Source of the DNA: Cryptomeria japonica
Taxonomy: Eukaryota; Streptophyta; Pinopsida; Cupressales; Cupressaceae
Direction of reading: 5' to 3'
Assembly: GCF_030272615.1 (NCBI RefSeq)
Contig: NC_081412.1
Span: 339,995,870 to 340,059,869, forward strand
DNA length: 64,000 bases
Each line of letters starts with the position of its first letter. Position 1 is the stretch's first letter. The translations under genes and the position numbers were made by a program. Below are positions 21,771-34,010 of the stretch, piece after piece. Under the pieces are notes generated by a model. It was not told where the DNA came from. It was given only the letters and a program-made list of their open reading frames with translations, and did not search any database.

Positions 21771-22874
21771 TCAATTTATCCGGCTGGGCCCCGCCTCCGA
21801 ACGAACTAGATCATTTTGTTGCTGCCTATGGTGGTAAATCTTCAACTTCGACCCGTTTATCGTCTCCTTTATCGGTTGGTCGGCCAATGTTGACAACTTA
21901 ATTGCTCCATTCGCAACTACTTCGCGGATTTTAAATGGCCCCAACCATCGGACTTTAAATTTCCTAGGCTTAATCTCATTCCGCCCATTATACTTCAACA
22001 CCCACTATCCTGGCCGAAATTCCATGCATCGGATGTGCTTGTCAGGACAAATTTTTTGTCTTTGTTGGGCGTCTTCAGTGGCCCATTGAGCCATCATTCT
22101 GCGTTCATCCAACTTGCCTAACGCGTACAGTCGTTCCCGCAGGCTTTCCATATCTCCTAGGCAATTCTTGATCACGATCCTTAAACTCGGAACCATGAAT
22201 TATGTCGGCACAATAGCCTCCTGCCCATACATTAGCTAAAAGGGTGTCTGGCCTGTGGTGACTTTGTAGGTGGTCCTGTATGCCCATAGTACCGACGGGA
22301 ACTTCTCCTCCCAATCTTCCTATTCAACTCCGCAGAACTTATAGATCACCGACACCAGTATTTTGTTAGTCGCCTTTGCCTACCTGTTGGCCCTCGGGTA
22401 GTACGGGCTTGACAAGGAATGAAAGATCTTGAATTCCGTCGTGAGCATCGTGACCACATGATTCACAAAGTGCCCACCGCAATCACTCGTTAGTTGGATT
22501 GGGATGTTGTACCTTGTAATAATCTATTCATAAATGAACTTGGTTGTACTCAAAGCTGAGTTGTCCGGCAGTGCTCGCGCCTCAGCCCACTTCGTAAGGT
22601 ATTCTGTCGCCACCACAATGTAACAACATCTCCGTGTTCGGCTAACCTTCAAAGGTCCAATTAAATCCAGACCCCAGCGTTCAAACAACTCCTAGGCATG
22701 GGATGGATTGAGGGGCATAAAGTCCCACTTTAATGGTTTCCCTGCCCTCTGGCGCATATCACAGCCCACCACCCATTCCCGTGCATCATTATACAACGTG
22801 GGCCACCATAGTCCGGCCAGCAATACCTTGCGCGGTGGTGTCTGGACCCATGTGACCTCCGGTGGGCCCTTCAT
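21771..22874 (-). pseudogene. element B integrase, decayed
   Basis: The zinc finger (HEGPTGGHMGP, then CDMRQRAG where the second cysteine has become Arg) straddles a frameshift near 22800. The core follows with GLDLIGPLKV (first Asp), TSDCGGHF (second Asp) and YYPRANR, a TAG, then AKATNK. The catalytic Glu seen in element C (QAEATNK) is Lys here. Further stops occur before a C-terminal block (FKVRWLGPFKIREVVANGAI) that ends at 21771. The C-terminal extension found after this block in C and D is absent. Confidence 0.9.
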
Positions 22875-24450
22875 GTGCTTCCCAGAGCACTCTCGGAATC
22901 TCTTCTTCCATCACACACCTTCTGAGGACTTGGTCTGGTCCCATTTTATACAGTAGCCCATTAATTAGCTGAAAGGTCCTGCTTCTCAAGACCAGCTTCC
23001 TTGTTTCACTTGGTAGCATTCCGAATGGGAACTGAGAGGTAGGCAAGTACTCCCCAATGTTCGCATACCACAGTGGTAATGTCGCGATTTGGAACAAATG
23101 TGAGTCAGGAAAATCATCATTGACTCCCTCTAGTGACTCTCCCGACCTAATCCGGGACAACTGATCAGCGATCACATGACTCTTGCATGGCCGTACAATT
23201 ATTGTGAAAGTGAACTCTTGAAGGAGCAGTAGCCACCTGCTTATCCTGCCTTGGATAATGGGTTTATTTACCAGGTACATCAACGCCTGGTGATCCATAT
23301 AGAAGGTGAAGGGTGTCGCCAACAAGTAGTGCCGAAGCTTTTGTACGGCATAGACCATTCCGAGGGCTTCCCTCTCGGTGGTACTATAATTCTTCTTGGC
23401 TTTCGACATCAACGAACTAGCAAAATAGATGGGATGATCCAAACCATGTCCCCCTTCCTGGGCTAGCGTAACGCCAATAGCATAGTTCGAGGCATCCACG
23501 TGTACATGGAATTCTCGGTCCCAGTTTGGATAGGCCAAAATGGGTGCTACCACCAGTCTCCTCTTGAGTTCCTCGAATGTTTCCCCTTGTGTCGGTCCAC
23601 ATATGTACGGTTCACCCTTTCTTGTAAATTTGTCCAGTGGGAATGAAAGTTGTGCAAAGTTCTCGATGAACTTCCGATAGTATCCTATATGTCCCAAGAA
23701 GGACTTGACTCCCGTCACATCAATGGGCGATTCCATCTCCACAATTACTCGTACCTTATCCGGGTCAGTTTTCAATCCAGCTTTACAAACAATATGGCCC
23801 AGCAACTTTCCTTGTGGTACCATAAATCTGCATTTCCGTGGATTCAAGGCCAGCCTGGCCCTTTGACATCTCTCCATGCACTCTCTCAGCACCACCAAGT
23901 GAGTGTCTTCGCTACTGAAAATTGACCAGTCGTCCAAAAAGGCTTTAAATTTCCCACAGACATCTTATCAAAGATGTGAAGGACTATCCTCTAAAATGTT
24001 GTTGCAGCATTGCACAACCTGAACGGCATCCAGTTGTATGCATACACTACATCCTCCACCACAAAGGTGGTCTTCAACTTGTCCTCCTCAACTATCAAAA
24101 TCTAATTGTATCCGAAAAAGCCGTCCTTGATGGTGACTGCGTTGAGGCACCGAAAATCCACGCAGATGATGCGGATCTGGTTGGCCTCCTTCAGTGAGAT
24201 CACAATCGACGAGACACACTCACTTGTCTCCACCCGAAATATGATGCCGGCCTACAACATCCGTTCACCTTGGCAGCACAGTTTTTATTCATTCAGTACG
24301 GCCTCTTCCGTACCGGCTGGAATCTCGAGACCAATGGCATCCGATGGACGCACAATTCTGGTGGGACCCCTTTTAGATCCTTGTAGGACCAAGCGAACAC
24401 ATCCTTGTATTCCATGAAGATTTTGAATGCTGTAGCCTTCAACACCGGGC
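22789..24450 (-). pseudogene. element B reverse transcriptase and RNase H
   Basis: The minus strand is open from 23937 to 22789 for 382 codons: it starts in the catalytic box (AFLDDWSIFS, the YxDD position), then KCRFMVPQGKLLGHIV, FLGHIGYYRKFI, RNase H (HVHVDASNYAIG, TTEREALGMV, YMDHQALMYLVNKP) and the linker to integrase. The first half of RT (about 23938-24450) is in other frames: RMPLVSRFQPVRKRPY, and later AYNWMPFRLCN-type text, so frameshifts and stops break it. The catalytic Asp pair and the RNase H acidic residues are present. Confidence 0.92.
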
Positions 24451-24681
24451 TCCAATCGTCGCCTAAGTTTGTCTCCTTCACGGTGGGGTCTTCGTACCTC
24501 ATTGGTCTGTCCTTTGAAAATTCGTACACTGAGACATCATTTACTTTGGCGTCTCCCTCCTTATATTCCCTGTATTCTAGCAGGAACTCCTCCTTCTCAC
24601 CTGGGTCTTCTTCAATTTGCAGCATGTGACAAGCAGGGTGAAACACTTCATAATCTTCCATTTGCCAGTGGAAGAGTCCAT

Positions 24682-25236
24682 TCAATGAGCAGATGTCATC
24701 TTCCGAGCAGCCATCGAGTTCAAGCACTCATTGGAATTCCACTCCCATCTGTTTGAGTCCTCTGAATCAGAGTCGGATGATGCAAGCTCCTCGCCAACAA
24801 CCTGGGTCCTTAGGTCAATGATGTACTTTCGCCCCCCTTTCTCCATGGAAAGGGTGTTCTTCTTCCAGTTGTGGTTCACCTTTGCTGTAACCAGCCACCC
24901 TCTCCCTAAGATGGCGTCATACCCCTTCTTCTTAAGTGGGATTACCACAAAATCCAGTAGGAAGGGTTGTGTGCCAATGGTCACGGGCTGGGCCATCAGG
25001 GTGTCGAGTGGCTTGATGTCGTGTTGGTCTGCTCCCACCAAATTGAATGTGGGTGGCCATAGTGTTAGCTTCCCGAGCTTCTTCCATGTATCCTCTGGTA
25101 GCACATTCACCCCAGAACCTCCGTCCACGATGCTGTCCTTGAGGATAGCCCCGAGGATTCCCATTTCTACTACCGCAAGATGCCGACCACTATTTAAGGC
25201 CAACAACATTGGATCAGCCAAGGGGCTGACCAGCAC
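24682..25236 (-). pseudogene. element B aspartic protease region
   Basis: This is an open stretch of 184 codons with VDGGSGVNVLP, the DGGS-type active site usual in this gypsy group, then TLWPPTFNLVGADQHDIKPL, FLLDFVVIPL and YDAILGRGWL. A relative lies at 39895-40218 in C. It connects downstream to an acidic linker (SSDSDSED) that precedes RT. The stretch is intact locally but isolated from both neighbours by stops and frame changes. Confidence 0.88.
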
Positions 25237-25242
25237 TTCCGT

Positions 25243-27036
25243 CTAGGCCACACCCGAGGGTGCGTGTGTGGTGCTTTGTACGGAACTGAAAATGGCGGTC
25301 CTCAGTTGTGGCATTGTGTTTGGAAGGTCCTTCACCCTTATCGGCACCTCCATCTGCAAGACTTGCGCAATTATGTTCTTTTCGGCTTCAGTACGGGATG
25401 ATGTACTTACCACCTCTGCATTATTCCGTCGTTCTGTCGTCATCTCGCGCTCAATGTTGGCCTTTGCCTCCCATAATCTCTCCTTCTCCGTACGAGGGTC
25501 GGGATAAGTGGCCTTTTTGGTCTGAGCACGGGTGATTGCCAGTACATCTTTCTCACCAGTTTTCTCAATATTGAGAAGATTAACCCTGGCTTGGGGCAAT
25601 TTGTCTCATCATGGTCTCCAGGACCACACCATCTACACAAGTTTTGCCATGTCTCCTCTTTTTGGCAATCCCGCGCAAAGTGTCCCCACTAGTTACATGC
25701 CCGACACTGAATCATCGACCGTCCTTTGGCATCATACTACATTCGACTCCGGTTATTGCTATTATTATTGTTGCCTCTTCCTCCTCTTCGGTTACCTCTG
25801 TAACCCCCAGATGATGTCGTGGTGTTGGCTTTAGGCTGCGATGTGCCTGCTGTCACGGAGGGTGACGGCTACTCCTGGTTGAAGAGCACCTGATTTCCTC
25901 GTGTCTTCATGTTTTAGGGACATTCTTTGGTGGAGTGTCCCAGCACTTGGCAAATATCGCAGAAGGCCTTTTTTGGACAGGAGCCTTTCGTGTGACCTTC
26001 CTCCATACATTTTGCGCACCACACTTCCTCATTTTTGCTGGTGCTTCACTTCATACTCTTGAATTCCTTCATCATGCGATGCATATCCTTCTGAAGGGCT
26101 TGCACCTTTTTACTCGACCCCTCCTCGTTGCTACTTTCGTCGGAGGAGTCCTCTCGAGAGGATTTGTCTTTCCTTTTCCTGGATGTCTTCCCTTCACTTT
26201 CCAGGTCCATTGCCCGGTTATAGGCATCTTCATAGGATGTGAGGGGTACAATTTTCATTTTCATTCTGAGTGACCTTGTGTCCTCCCAACACCTTCGATC
26301 GCACCAATATCCTCCGCCTCTCTATTCTCGGTCTCTATCTCCTCCTCCCTCCTGATCTCGACACCTCTGTGTGGCGTGTACGGCTCTACCGTACTACCAT
26401 CAACAATCTCTTCCAATGTCAAGGAAAGGTCCCCCAACCGTTTCCTGGTGGTTTCTATTAGTACGGAAACTTGGCCCTCAGCACCTGAGCCATCATTGCC
26501 AGTTGTGCTTTCTTCCGCAAGTTTCTTCAGTCGTCGCCGATGTTCTGCTTGTTGCTCTAACCTCAGCGTCCTCGTTGTTGCCTCGTGTGCGTCTTCTTCC
26601 TCCCTTGACACACGGTTTCTATCCTTATTTAGCGTCACGGGCATCAATTCCTTCTTTCCATGGGGTTGAAGGTTCGTCAACGGCTTTCGTCACGTTCCTC
26701 CTGTCGTCGACTCCTTTCTTCAAATTGTTGCAAAATTTGTTGTCGACGGGTCTCGCAGTAGGTTTCTTCCCGGTGAGTTTGGAGAGCAAGGAACACTTGT
26801 GCCAGCAACCTTGGCAAGTTGTTCATCAACCGATTTACGGCCGGACTTACGTCAAGGGCACTCCACATTGCACTCGCAGGGACGTCCTCGGTCGTGGCCT
26901 CCCTCCGTACGTAAGTTTTGATGGATGCCTGGAGAATGCAAGTGAAATCCCTTGTTAGTGCTCCCTCTCCATCGAACAACTTCGTCAACTCTTCCTTGGG
27001 ATTGTTGCTGGTCCCCTCCCTCACTAGTTGCCCCAT
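25243..27036 (-). pseudogene. element B Gag with four CCHC knuckles but a deleted capsid core
   Basis: The likely start is MGQLVREGTSN at 27036. The N-terminal region (LTKLFDGEG..., then a Glu/Arg-rich coiled part) leads to VGRTQGHSE at about 26261. It is followed immediately by KIVPLTSYEDAYNRAMDLES. In element C about 500 bp of capsid sequence lies between these points (AFPATLWGIAIDWYMDL and onward), so B has lost the capsid core. Downstream are two knuckles near 25930-26030 (CAKCMEEGHTKGSC and CDICQVLGHSTKEC) and two more near 25640-25730 (CRACN.WGHFARDC and CRWCGPGDHDETNC). Frames shift several times. Confidence 0.85.
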
Positions 27037-27082
27037 TATCGTTGTGCCATGTAGTATGTTCCCATCATTCCAAGTCCAATTT

Positions 27083-27095
27083 GGCAACGGCGCCA
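27083..27095 (-). other. primer binding site of element B, tRNA-Asp type
   Basis: Minus strand TGGCGCCGTTGCC is complementary to the 3' end of plant tRNA-Asp. The match stops after these 13 bases. It is 2 nt from the LTR. Confidence 0.9.
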
Positions 27096-27097
27096 GA

Positions 27098-27288
27098 CGT
27101 TTTTCCCCAAGGGGTGTGTGTTCAACAGTGCATAACAGTACAGGAATGTAGGAAATATGACAGTATACAGCAATGCAATCAAACAAAAGAACTCAGATGT
27201 ATGTATTCATTAATGTCAAATGCTAGTACATTCAAAACATCACTTTGTTCCACAGTAACTTCCCACTGAAATAGGAAACCAAGTACAT
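27098..27288 (-). repeat. 5' LTR of element B, inner part
   Basis: It starts CGTTTTTCCCC (the expected TG mutated to CG) and stops at the chromovirus insertion; 27284-27288 (TACAT) is the target site. It continues at 35860. Confidence 0.92.
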
Positions 27289-29132
27289 TGAAATATCCCT
27301 AGCCAATTTTTTTTGAAATTTTTGATCAACTTAATTACAACAACTATATGAGTGATCAATTAATTCTGAGAAAAAGTATTTGATTTGCTGAAGCAACCCT
27401 AACCAGAATGGCACCGTATGGATGAGCATTGGTCAGAGGATCTTAGTTGCTTATGAAAAGAACTCTAACCAGTATGGCGCCGGGATGGCGAGCATTGGTC
27501 AGAGGGTCTTAGTTGCTTATGCAAAGAACTCTAACCAGTATGGCGCCGGGATGGCGAGCATTGGTCAGAGGGTCCCTGAAAATCTAGAACTGTAAGGAAC
27601 TCAACGCCAAGTATGTGCTACCCACTCCAGACGGATAGGGGCTACCATATGACGGAGTGAAACTTAAATGCTTGAATTTAATTGATTGCAGAAACTGAAA
27701 AGACACTCGACATCCAGGATGTGCTTTCAATCCCAACAGGGAGAGGAGCTACCATAGGATGGAGGTAGATAAGATAAGTTTGGTTAGCTTGACAATTACA
27801 ATCAAGATCACAGTTCAAGACTGCCAGTACTACTGGTCAGAGTACAATCAAAGAAATTCTTTCACAACTCCCCTTTTAGAAGAGAGTTTCTGATTCAACA
27901 TAAATCTGCACATTCAGCCGCGAACCCATGGATCACTGCCAACAGCTCATTTCGTCCTCGTACAATCTTCTTTCCTCCGGAAACTAATTGCAAAATGCCT
28001 TGGTGACGTGGAAACCTGCGAAAGACTCAAACAACACTGCAAAACCCTCACAATGAAAAATGGCACGATTTCCAATGCATTTAAAATGGTACGGCTGGCT
28101 GCAAAATACGATTTGTCATTAAAAATAAATGCATTAACCAAACTTGCTGAAACCCTAGGAAATGCAACGCCTAGGTGAGGCAAATACAAAGAACTAATAC
28201 CCACAATGCAATTTTTTTGTATTTTCTGGTTGTGAACAAAACATGAAATTAGTCGCGGGAATTCTAGATGCAGAAAACTGAATGAACTATAAGCCTAAAT
28301 GATTACAATGAAAACTCTGATGATAAACTACGGCTAAATGCAATTACATAGAGAATATAATCACCCTAGTTGCTATTTTTCAAGCAAGAAGAGATGCCTA
28401 TGCTAGAAGGCTTCCATTCCTTGAAGCATGTCCAGAGCCAGACGGCTGCCCAAATACAAATTCTGCCAAAAGATCCCTTCAATCCTCCCAAGACTCCAAT
28501 AAATAGCTTCACTTGCCTCCTCAAAACCCTAATTCGATTTCCAAGGCAAACCCTAATCCCCTCCTCAACATGGCGCCATCACACCTAGCCAAAAAGTCAA
28601 ATGAAATAATATAAAAATATCACCTTGGTAAGTTTTCGCCATGTTTTGACTTTGGCCAAGGATAAAATATTAAATAAATCCTCCATGAGGGCGCCACCCA
28701 TAAAGTCCCCCTTTTAAGTGATGTTTTTAAGTTGTTGGACTAGGCCAAGGGGGGATAAGCAACTTTATAATTATAATGATTATTTAATTAAAATAAAGTT
28801 ACTTGACCACACAACTCCAAAATCTGAAGCTAGAACCTGACCATGCTCCTGGAGTTAACTGAACAGGATGTAGAGATTGCCCGATGCCACGCGAGCCCTG
28901 CCAAAAATAGAACTTACTAAAAATAGTAAATTCTGAAAACTGCTCCAAAAACTGAGATGAAGACATCGTTGCGAAGCCCTCTGAACCATCAGAAAAAGCC
29001 GACGATGAACCCATCCAAAAAGACCTCCTCAAAAATAGGAAACCCTAATTTTACCCTCCGACTGGCCTCCGAGCTTCCTAGAAAGAGACCAACGGTTGCA
29101 GAAAGGATCAGGTTTGAGAAGGGGTCATTACA
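27289..29132 (-). repeat. 3' LTR of the chromovirus (1,844 bp)
   Basis: Minus strand begins TGTAATGACCCC and ends GGATATTTCA. The ORF-like stretches inside (27947-28204, 28370-28588, 28799-29032) recur identically in the other LTR and have no homology, so they are not genes. The last codons and the stop of the polyprotein lie in the first 25 bp of this LTR. Confidence 0.96.
27399..27575. repeat. 66-bp tandem repeats in the chromovirus LTR (three units, last partial)
   Basis: CTAACCAG begins at 27399, 27465 and 27531, an exact 66-bp period. Units share ATGGCGCCGGGATGGCGAGC (first unit diverged) and GGTCAGAGG. The same array is at 34121-34297 in the other LTR. Confidence 0.95.
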
Positions 29133-32100
29133 GTCCGCCCTCCCCAAGATTGCTTGCCCTCAAGCAATCGCAACCCAGGATGCTGCAATATCTCATCATT
29201 TTCCCATGTTGCATCCTCCAAAGGTAGGTTCTTCCACTTCACTAAATATTCTCTGACAGTTCTATTCCTCAAAGAACGTTCTCTGACATCAAGTATATCC
29301 TCGGGAACTAAAATCAATAGTCCTTCTTCGTCCAACGGTGGCAACTGTGAAGAAGCAACCACATTGTGTCCAAGTGCCTTCTTGAGGCGAGACACGTGGA
29401 AGACGTTATGCACTCTGCTATCTGAAGGTAGCTCTAATTCATAAGCTACAGCCCCAATCTTCCTGATGACCCTAAATGGTCCATAGAAGCGCGGTTTCAG
29501 CTTCTCAGCTCCACTCTTCTTGAGAGTAGACTGTCTATAAGGTTGTAACCGGAGGTAGACCATGTCCCCAACCTCAAAAGAACGCTCTACCCGTCTCTGA
29601 TCAGCATATAACTTCTGCTGATTCTGTGCAATCTGCAAATTATCCTTTAAGGACCTCATTATGTCTTGACTCTGCTGCAATAAATCCTTGGCTAAAGGGG
29701 CTTTGCTATCCCCAAACACCAAATCTGCAAAGCTGGGTGCTTCATACCCATAAAGTGCCAAGAAGGGAGACATTTTGATTGACATATGATAGGTAGAGTT
29801 GTAGCAATACTCGCCTATATGCAGCCACTTAACCCAAGCTTTCTGCTGCTCTGACACATAATTTCTCAAGTAGCCTTCCAGCCACTTGTTCACAACTTCA
29901 GTTTGCCCATCAGTTTGGGGGTGATAACTTGTGCTTGGAGTTAGCACAGTACCACTCATTCTAAAGACTTCCTGCCAAAATGTACTTAGGAACTTACTGT
30001 CCCTATCACTTACAATATTCTTTGGCAATCCATGAAGCCTAAACACTTCTCGAAAAAATAAATCTGCAACTTGGGCTGCAGAAAAAGTACTAGTAATGGC
30101 AAAGAAATGAGCAAACTTAGTTAATCTGTCAACCACCACGTAAATGCAATCCCTCCCTTGGGCCTTGGGCAGCCCAGTGATGAAATCCATTGAAATGCTT
30201 TCCCATTTTTGATTGGGAATGGGAAGTGGTTGCAGCAATCCGGCGGGCAATGTATGCTCATTCTTATTCGCTTGACAAACAGGACATTCCTGAATATAGC
30301 GTTGCACCTCCTTCTTCAGACCTTTCCAAGAAAACCTTTCGCGGATCTGCCTATAGGTCTTAAAAAAACCTTGATGGCCAGCAACTGGGATGTCATGAAA
30401 ATTCACAAGGATCTTTCTTTTGAGCTTAGAATCAGCCACCAAAAAGATTCTTCCCTTATAGTGAATCAATCCCTCAACCACCTGATACTTCTCATCATGG
30501 AAAGTACCTTCTAAAATGCTGGTTGCAAACTGATTTTTGGCATAATCAGCAAGCAACATGTCTCTCCAATCTGCAGTAAGCTCACACAATGAGCTAAGAT
30601 GAGGCCGTCGGGAGAGAGCATCGGCCACGACATTATTTTTCCCTTTGACATATTCAATGTCAAAGTCGTAAGCTTGCAGCTTACTCACCCATTTCTGTTG
30701 CCTCTCATTTAAATCCTTCTGGTGCATAAAATGCTTGAGGCTATTGTGGTCTGTTTTTACCACGAACTTGTTTCCCACCAAGTACTGCCTGAACTTGGCT
30801 AATGCATGCATAATGGCAAGCATTTCTTTGTCATAAATTGAATAGGATTTCTCCACACCCCTCAATTTTCTGCTCTCAAACACGATAGGGTGTTTGTCTT
30901 GCATCAGGACAGCGCCAACTCCTTCACCTGATGCGTCACACTGCAACTCAAATGGTTTGGAAAAGTCTGGAATGGCTAGAACTGGACACGAGCTCATGAT
31001 TTTCTTAAATTTATCAAACACCTCTTGAGCTCTTTCGGACCAAACAAAGGCCCCCTTTTTGGTGAGATCAGTAAGAGGAGCTGCATTCTGGGAATACCCC
31101 TTAACAAACCTCCGATAAAAACCACATAGACCTAGAAATCCTTTTAATTGAGTCAAGTTCTCGGGAGGTGGCCAATCCATTACTGCTTTTATTTTCTCCG
31201 GATCCACTTTTACTCCCCCAGCACTGATTATGTGACCCAAGTACAATAACTCCTCCATTCCAAATTCACATTTGGAAGCTTTTGCAAACAAACTTTCTGA
31301 CTCTAGGGTACTAAGCACTACCTCCAAATGTTTAAGGTGCTCATCCCAAGTCTTGCTGTAAATCAGGATGTCATCAAAAAATATCAGCACAAATTTCCTT
31401 AACTGATTCTGAAAGACACGGTTCATGCAAGACTGGAAGGTGGCTGGAGCATTAGTCAACCCAAAGGGCATGACTAGGAATTCAAAATGGCCATAGTGGC
31501 ATCTGAAGGCTGTCTTTTCCACGTCAGATCCCCTCATCCGAATCTGGTGGTAGCCCGACCTCAGATCGATCTTCGAAAAGAACTTGGCCCCATGTAACTC
31601 ATCAATGAGTTCATCAATTCGGGGAATGGGGTATCTATTTTTGATGGTGCTTTGATTCAAAGCACGATAGTCCACGCACATGCGCATGGTCCCATCTTTT
31701 TTCTTAACAAGCACTACTGCTGAAGCAAAGGGACTCTTGCTTGGGCGAATGAAACCCATCTCCAGGAGTTCTTGAATATTCCTTTCTATTTCATCCTTCT
31801 GCCTCTTTGGATACCGGTATGGAGTTGTGATCACTGGTTTAGCTCCTTCCTTGAGCTCTATAATGTGTTCTGAACCCCGTTCAGGGGGAGGTCCAGGAGG
31901 CAAGTCGGCAAAAACTGCACTCTTCTTTGCAAGCAGAGACTGGATATCAGGAGGTTGATCACGCTTAGCCTCAATGGGACTTGCAGGGAGGATCATACAT
32001 TCGGCAACCCATTCAACTTGATCATGACGGATCAGTCTTGCCATTCTTTTGAATGACACCACTCGCGGACCTCCATTAGACATGCCTCTTAGAACTACTC

Positions 32101-33964
32101 TCTTCCCATCTGATTGAAACTTTAACTCCATAGTTTGCAGATTCAAGGAGATCTCTCCAAGAGATCGCAGCCATTGAATACCTAAGACAGCATCAGTATC
32201 CCCAATGTGTACTACGTAGAAGTCATCCTTGACTTCGTAGTTTCCCAACTGCATGGTCATGTTTGAAATCTTCTTGGTGCAAGAGATATGAAATCCATCT
32301 GCAACCATGACCTTGAACCCTTCAAACTCTTCAGTTTGCAGCCCCTTCTTGGCTACTACAACTTCATCAATGAAGTTATGTGTTGCTCCGGTGTCGATCA
32401 AGGCAACAATTCGCTGCCCTTTGATCATCCCACGAACCTTGAATGATTCGTTTCTTTGAAAACTAGAGAGCTGGGCCAAGACTCCACCACACTCCTTTTC
32501 ATCTCCAGATTCTTCTGGGGCTCTATCACCTTCACTTTCTTCATAATCAGATTGCTGGTCGGATAAATCAGACCCACTTTCACCAGCAGAATAATATTCA
32601 ATCTGATTGAACTTAACCCCCTTTTGGCAAACATGATCTTGAGACCATTTTTCTCTACACCGAAAACATAACCCTTTCCTTCTGAGTTCATTCAGGGTTT
32701 CTGGATCCAATCTGGTAACATTTGGATTGCGGTTCTTGAACTCTTGGTGTTGAGGTCTCAAGGGTGGTCTATGCTGAGGCCTTTTTCCCTTATCCCTTTT
32801 CTGAAAGGGGGAATTTGACTGAAACTTGGCCTTAGGAGCAGCCCACTCCATGTTCCTTGCCTTTTTCATGGCTTCTTGCAGTGATGGAGGGTCAAAGGCT
32901 TTGATCCAACCTTTGAGAGGTTCTGTCAACCCTTCACTAAACAAAATCACCAGTCTCCTTTCCGTGATTCCAATCACCATGACTGAGAGCCTTTGAAACT
33001 CTGCAATGTAGGCCTCGACCGTACTATATTGTCTCAGTTGAGCAAGCTCTCTGAAATGGATTTCAGGATCCTTCTTCTCAAACCTCTCGATGAGCCTAGT
33101 GGTGAACTCATCATACGTTGTGATAGATCGATGACCAAGAGTAATGAGGCCATGGTACCACCACTCGTGCGCTACTCCGTCCAGGTGCAGCGTAGCGAAC
33201 TTAATCGCTTCTTCTTCTGCCATTGGCCTAAGAGCTAGATAGTTATCCAGCTTCTGAATCCAAGCTCGGGCTGAATTAGTCTCACTTCCGTCAAAGTGTG
33301 GAAGGATAACTTTGTTGACAGCTTGGTACAAATCCCCTTGATTGAATGATCTCCTTTGGTCATAATACCTCCCTTGTCCTTTGTTTTTCCTTTTATGATC
33401 CATAAAATCATTATAGGACATATCCATTTTGATGTCATCAGGCAGAGAATCATACTCTGCTCTACCGAGTCTCAACTGCTCCACAAATGAAGCATTCTCC
33501 TCGGGATCTGGCTGGTTGATTGTAGGTGCCAGGAAAGTGGGTTTAAAGGGCCTGGAAGATATGTTGGTATTATTAGGGACTACCCGGCCTGCATGTTCAT
33601 CTTGGGGTTTGGAGGCACTATATTCTCCTCTATGGCCTGAGTTATTCTGAGGAGTGGTGTTCTGACCCACTCTTCCCATCATGAGGGATACCATGTCCAT
33701 TAAAGCATCCATCTTCCTTTCAAATCTCTTCCCAGGACTTAGAGATCTTTCTCTTTCCTTTCCACTATCATCTCTGTTGCGGGTGAACCCCTCATTTCCC
33801 CCGATTGACCTTTCTCCTTCAGCCATGTTAGATTCCCCGGAAGATTCCCAGTGAGCCCTTAAGACTTCTGAGGCTGTCTGACCCTCAGGAGGTTGATGAA
33901 ACTGGAATTGTTTCCCAACCTTCTTATCTTCTCTTGCCCAGTATCTTTTTTCTCTGTCACTCAT
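29108..33964 (-). CDS. chromovirus Gag-Pol polyprotein, intact, 1,618 residues
   Basis: The single ORF encodes all functions of the element. Gag capsid is at about 215-370, and a CCHC knuckle at 433-446 (CFRC...HVC). Protease has active site DTGA at 524-527. Reverse transcriptase is at about 720-910 with FFDD at 862-865. RNase H has Asp1010, Glu1047 and Asp1072. Integrase has the zinc finger His1190, His1197, Cys1227, Cys1230 and catalytic Asp1260, Asp1320, Glu1356, an exact DD35E spacing. It has a GPY/F-type module (RFYGPFRVI) and a C-terminal chromodomain at about 1550-1605 with Trp1577 and Trp1587. The chromodomain is known to guide chromoviruses to marked heterochromatin. The start is the first ATG after the primer site, only 46 nt from the LTR. 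The stop TGA (29108-29110) lies inside the 3' LTR. No frameshift separates gag from pol. Confidence 0.97.
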   Translation of the reverse strand: MSDREKRYWAREDKKVGKQFQFHQPPEGQTASEVLRAHWESSGESNMAEGERSIGGNEGFTRNRDDSGKERERSLSPGKRFERKMDALMDMVSLMMGRVGQNTTPQNNSGHRGEYSASKPQDEHAGRVVPNNTNISSRPFKPTFLAPTINQPDPEENASFVEQLRLGRAEYDSLPDDIKMDMSYNDFMDHKRKNKGQGRYYDQRRSFNQGDLYQAVNKVILPHFDGSETNSARAWIQKLDNYLALRPMAEEEAIKFATLHLDGVAHEWWYHGLITLGHRSITTYDEFTTRLIERFEKKDPEIHFRELAQLRQYSTVEAYIAEFQRLSVMVIGITERRLVILFSEGLTEPLKGWIKAFDPPSLQEAMKKARNMEWAAPKAKFQSNSPFQKRDKGKRPQHRPPLRPQHQEFKNRNPNVTRLDPETLNELRRKGLCFRCREKWSQDHVCQKGVKFNQIEYYSAGESGSDLSDQQSDYEESEGDRAPEESGDEKECGGVLAQLSSFQRNESFKVRGMIKGQRIVALIDTGATHNFIDEVVVAKKGLQTEEFEGFKVMVADGFHISCTKKISNMTMQLGNYEVKDDFYVVHIGDTDAVLGIQWLRSLGEISLNLQTMELKFQSDGKRVVLRGMSNGGPRVVSFKRMARLIRHDQVEWVAECMILPASPIEAKRDQPPDIQSLLAKKSAVFADLPPGPPPERGSEHIIELKEGAKPVITTPYRYPKRQKDEIERNIQELLEMGFIRPSKSPFASAVVLVKKKDGTMRMCVDYRALNQSTIKNRYPIPRIDELIDELHGAKFFSKIDLRSGYHQIRMRGSDVEKTAFRCHYGHFEFLVMPFGLTNAPATFQSCMNRVFQNQLRKFVLIFFDDILIYSKTWDEHLKHLEVVLSTLESESLFAKASKCEFGMEELLYLGHIISAGGVKVDPEKIKAVMDWPPPENLTQLKGFLGLCGFYRRFVKGYSQNAAPLTDLTKKGAFVWSERAQEVFDKFKKIMSSCPVLAIPDFSKPFELQCDASGEGVGAVLMQDKHPIVFESRKLRGVEKSYSIYDKEMLAIMHALAKFRQYLVGNKFVVKTDHNSLKHFMHQKDLNERQQKWVSKLQAYDFDIEYVKGKNNVVADALSRRPHLSSLCELTADWRDMLLADYAKNQFATSILEGTFHDEKYQVVEGLIHYKGRIFLVADSKLKRKILVNFHDIPVAGHQGFFKTYRQIRERFSWKGLKKEVQRYIQECPVCQANKNEHTLPAGLLQPLPIPNQKWESISMDFITGLPKAQGRDCIYVVVDRLTKFAHFFAITSTFSAAQVADLFFREVFRLHGLPKNIVSDRDSKFLSTFWQEVFRMSGTVLTPSTSYHPQTDGQTEVVNKWLEGYLRNYVSEQQKAWVKWLHIGEYCYNSTYHMSIKMSPFLALYGYEAPSFADLVFGDSKAPLAKDLLQQSQDIMRSLKDNLQIAQNQQKLYADQRRVERSFEVGDMVYLRLQPYRQSTLKKSGAEKLKPRFYGPFRVIRKIGAVAYELELPSDSRVHNVFHVSRLKKALGHNVVASSQLPPLDEEGLLILVPEDILDVRERSLRNRTVREYLVKWKNLPLEDATWENDEILQHPGLRLLEGKQSWGGRTVMTPSQT
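29133..29147 (-). other. polypurine tract of the chromovirus
   Basis: Minus strand TTGGGGAGGGCGGAC directly before the 3' LTR. It is coding at the same time (WGGR of the polyprotein). Confidence 0.88.
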
Positions 33965-33996
33965 ATACAGACTTGCTCACAGGATGGCAGGATCTT

Positions 33997-34009
33997 GGCT
34001 CTGATACCA
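33997..34009 (-). other. primer binding site of the chromovirus, initiator tRNA-Met
   Basis: Minus strand TGGTATCAGAGCC, one base from the end of the 5' LTR and 32 nt upstream of the start codon. Confidence 0.95.
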
Positions 34010-34010
34010 C

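Noticed and set aside
26371-26958. Plus-strand ORF of 195 codons
   Set aside because: Antisense of the Gag N-terminal region of element B.
27083-27095. Piece of a tRNA gene
   Set aside because: Only 13 bases match the tRNA-Asp 3' end and it stands beside an LTR; it is a primer binding site.
27947-28204. ORF repeated identically at 34669-34926
   Set aside because: Lies in the two LTRs of the same element; repetition reflects LTR identity, not a gene.
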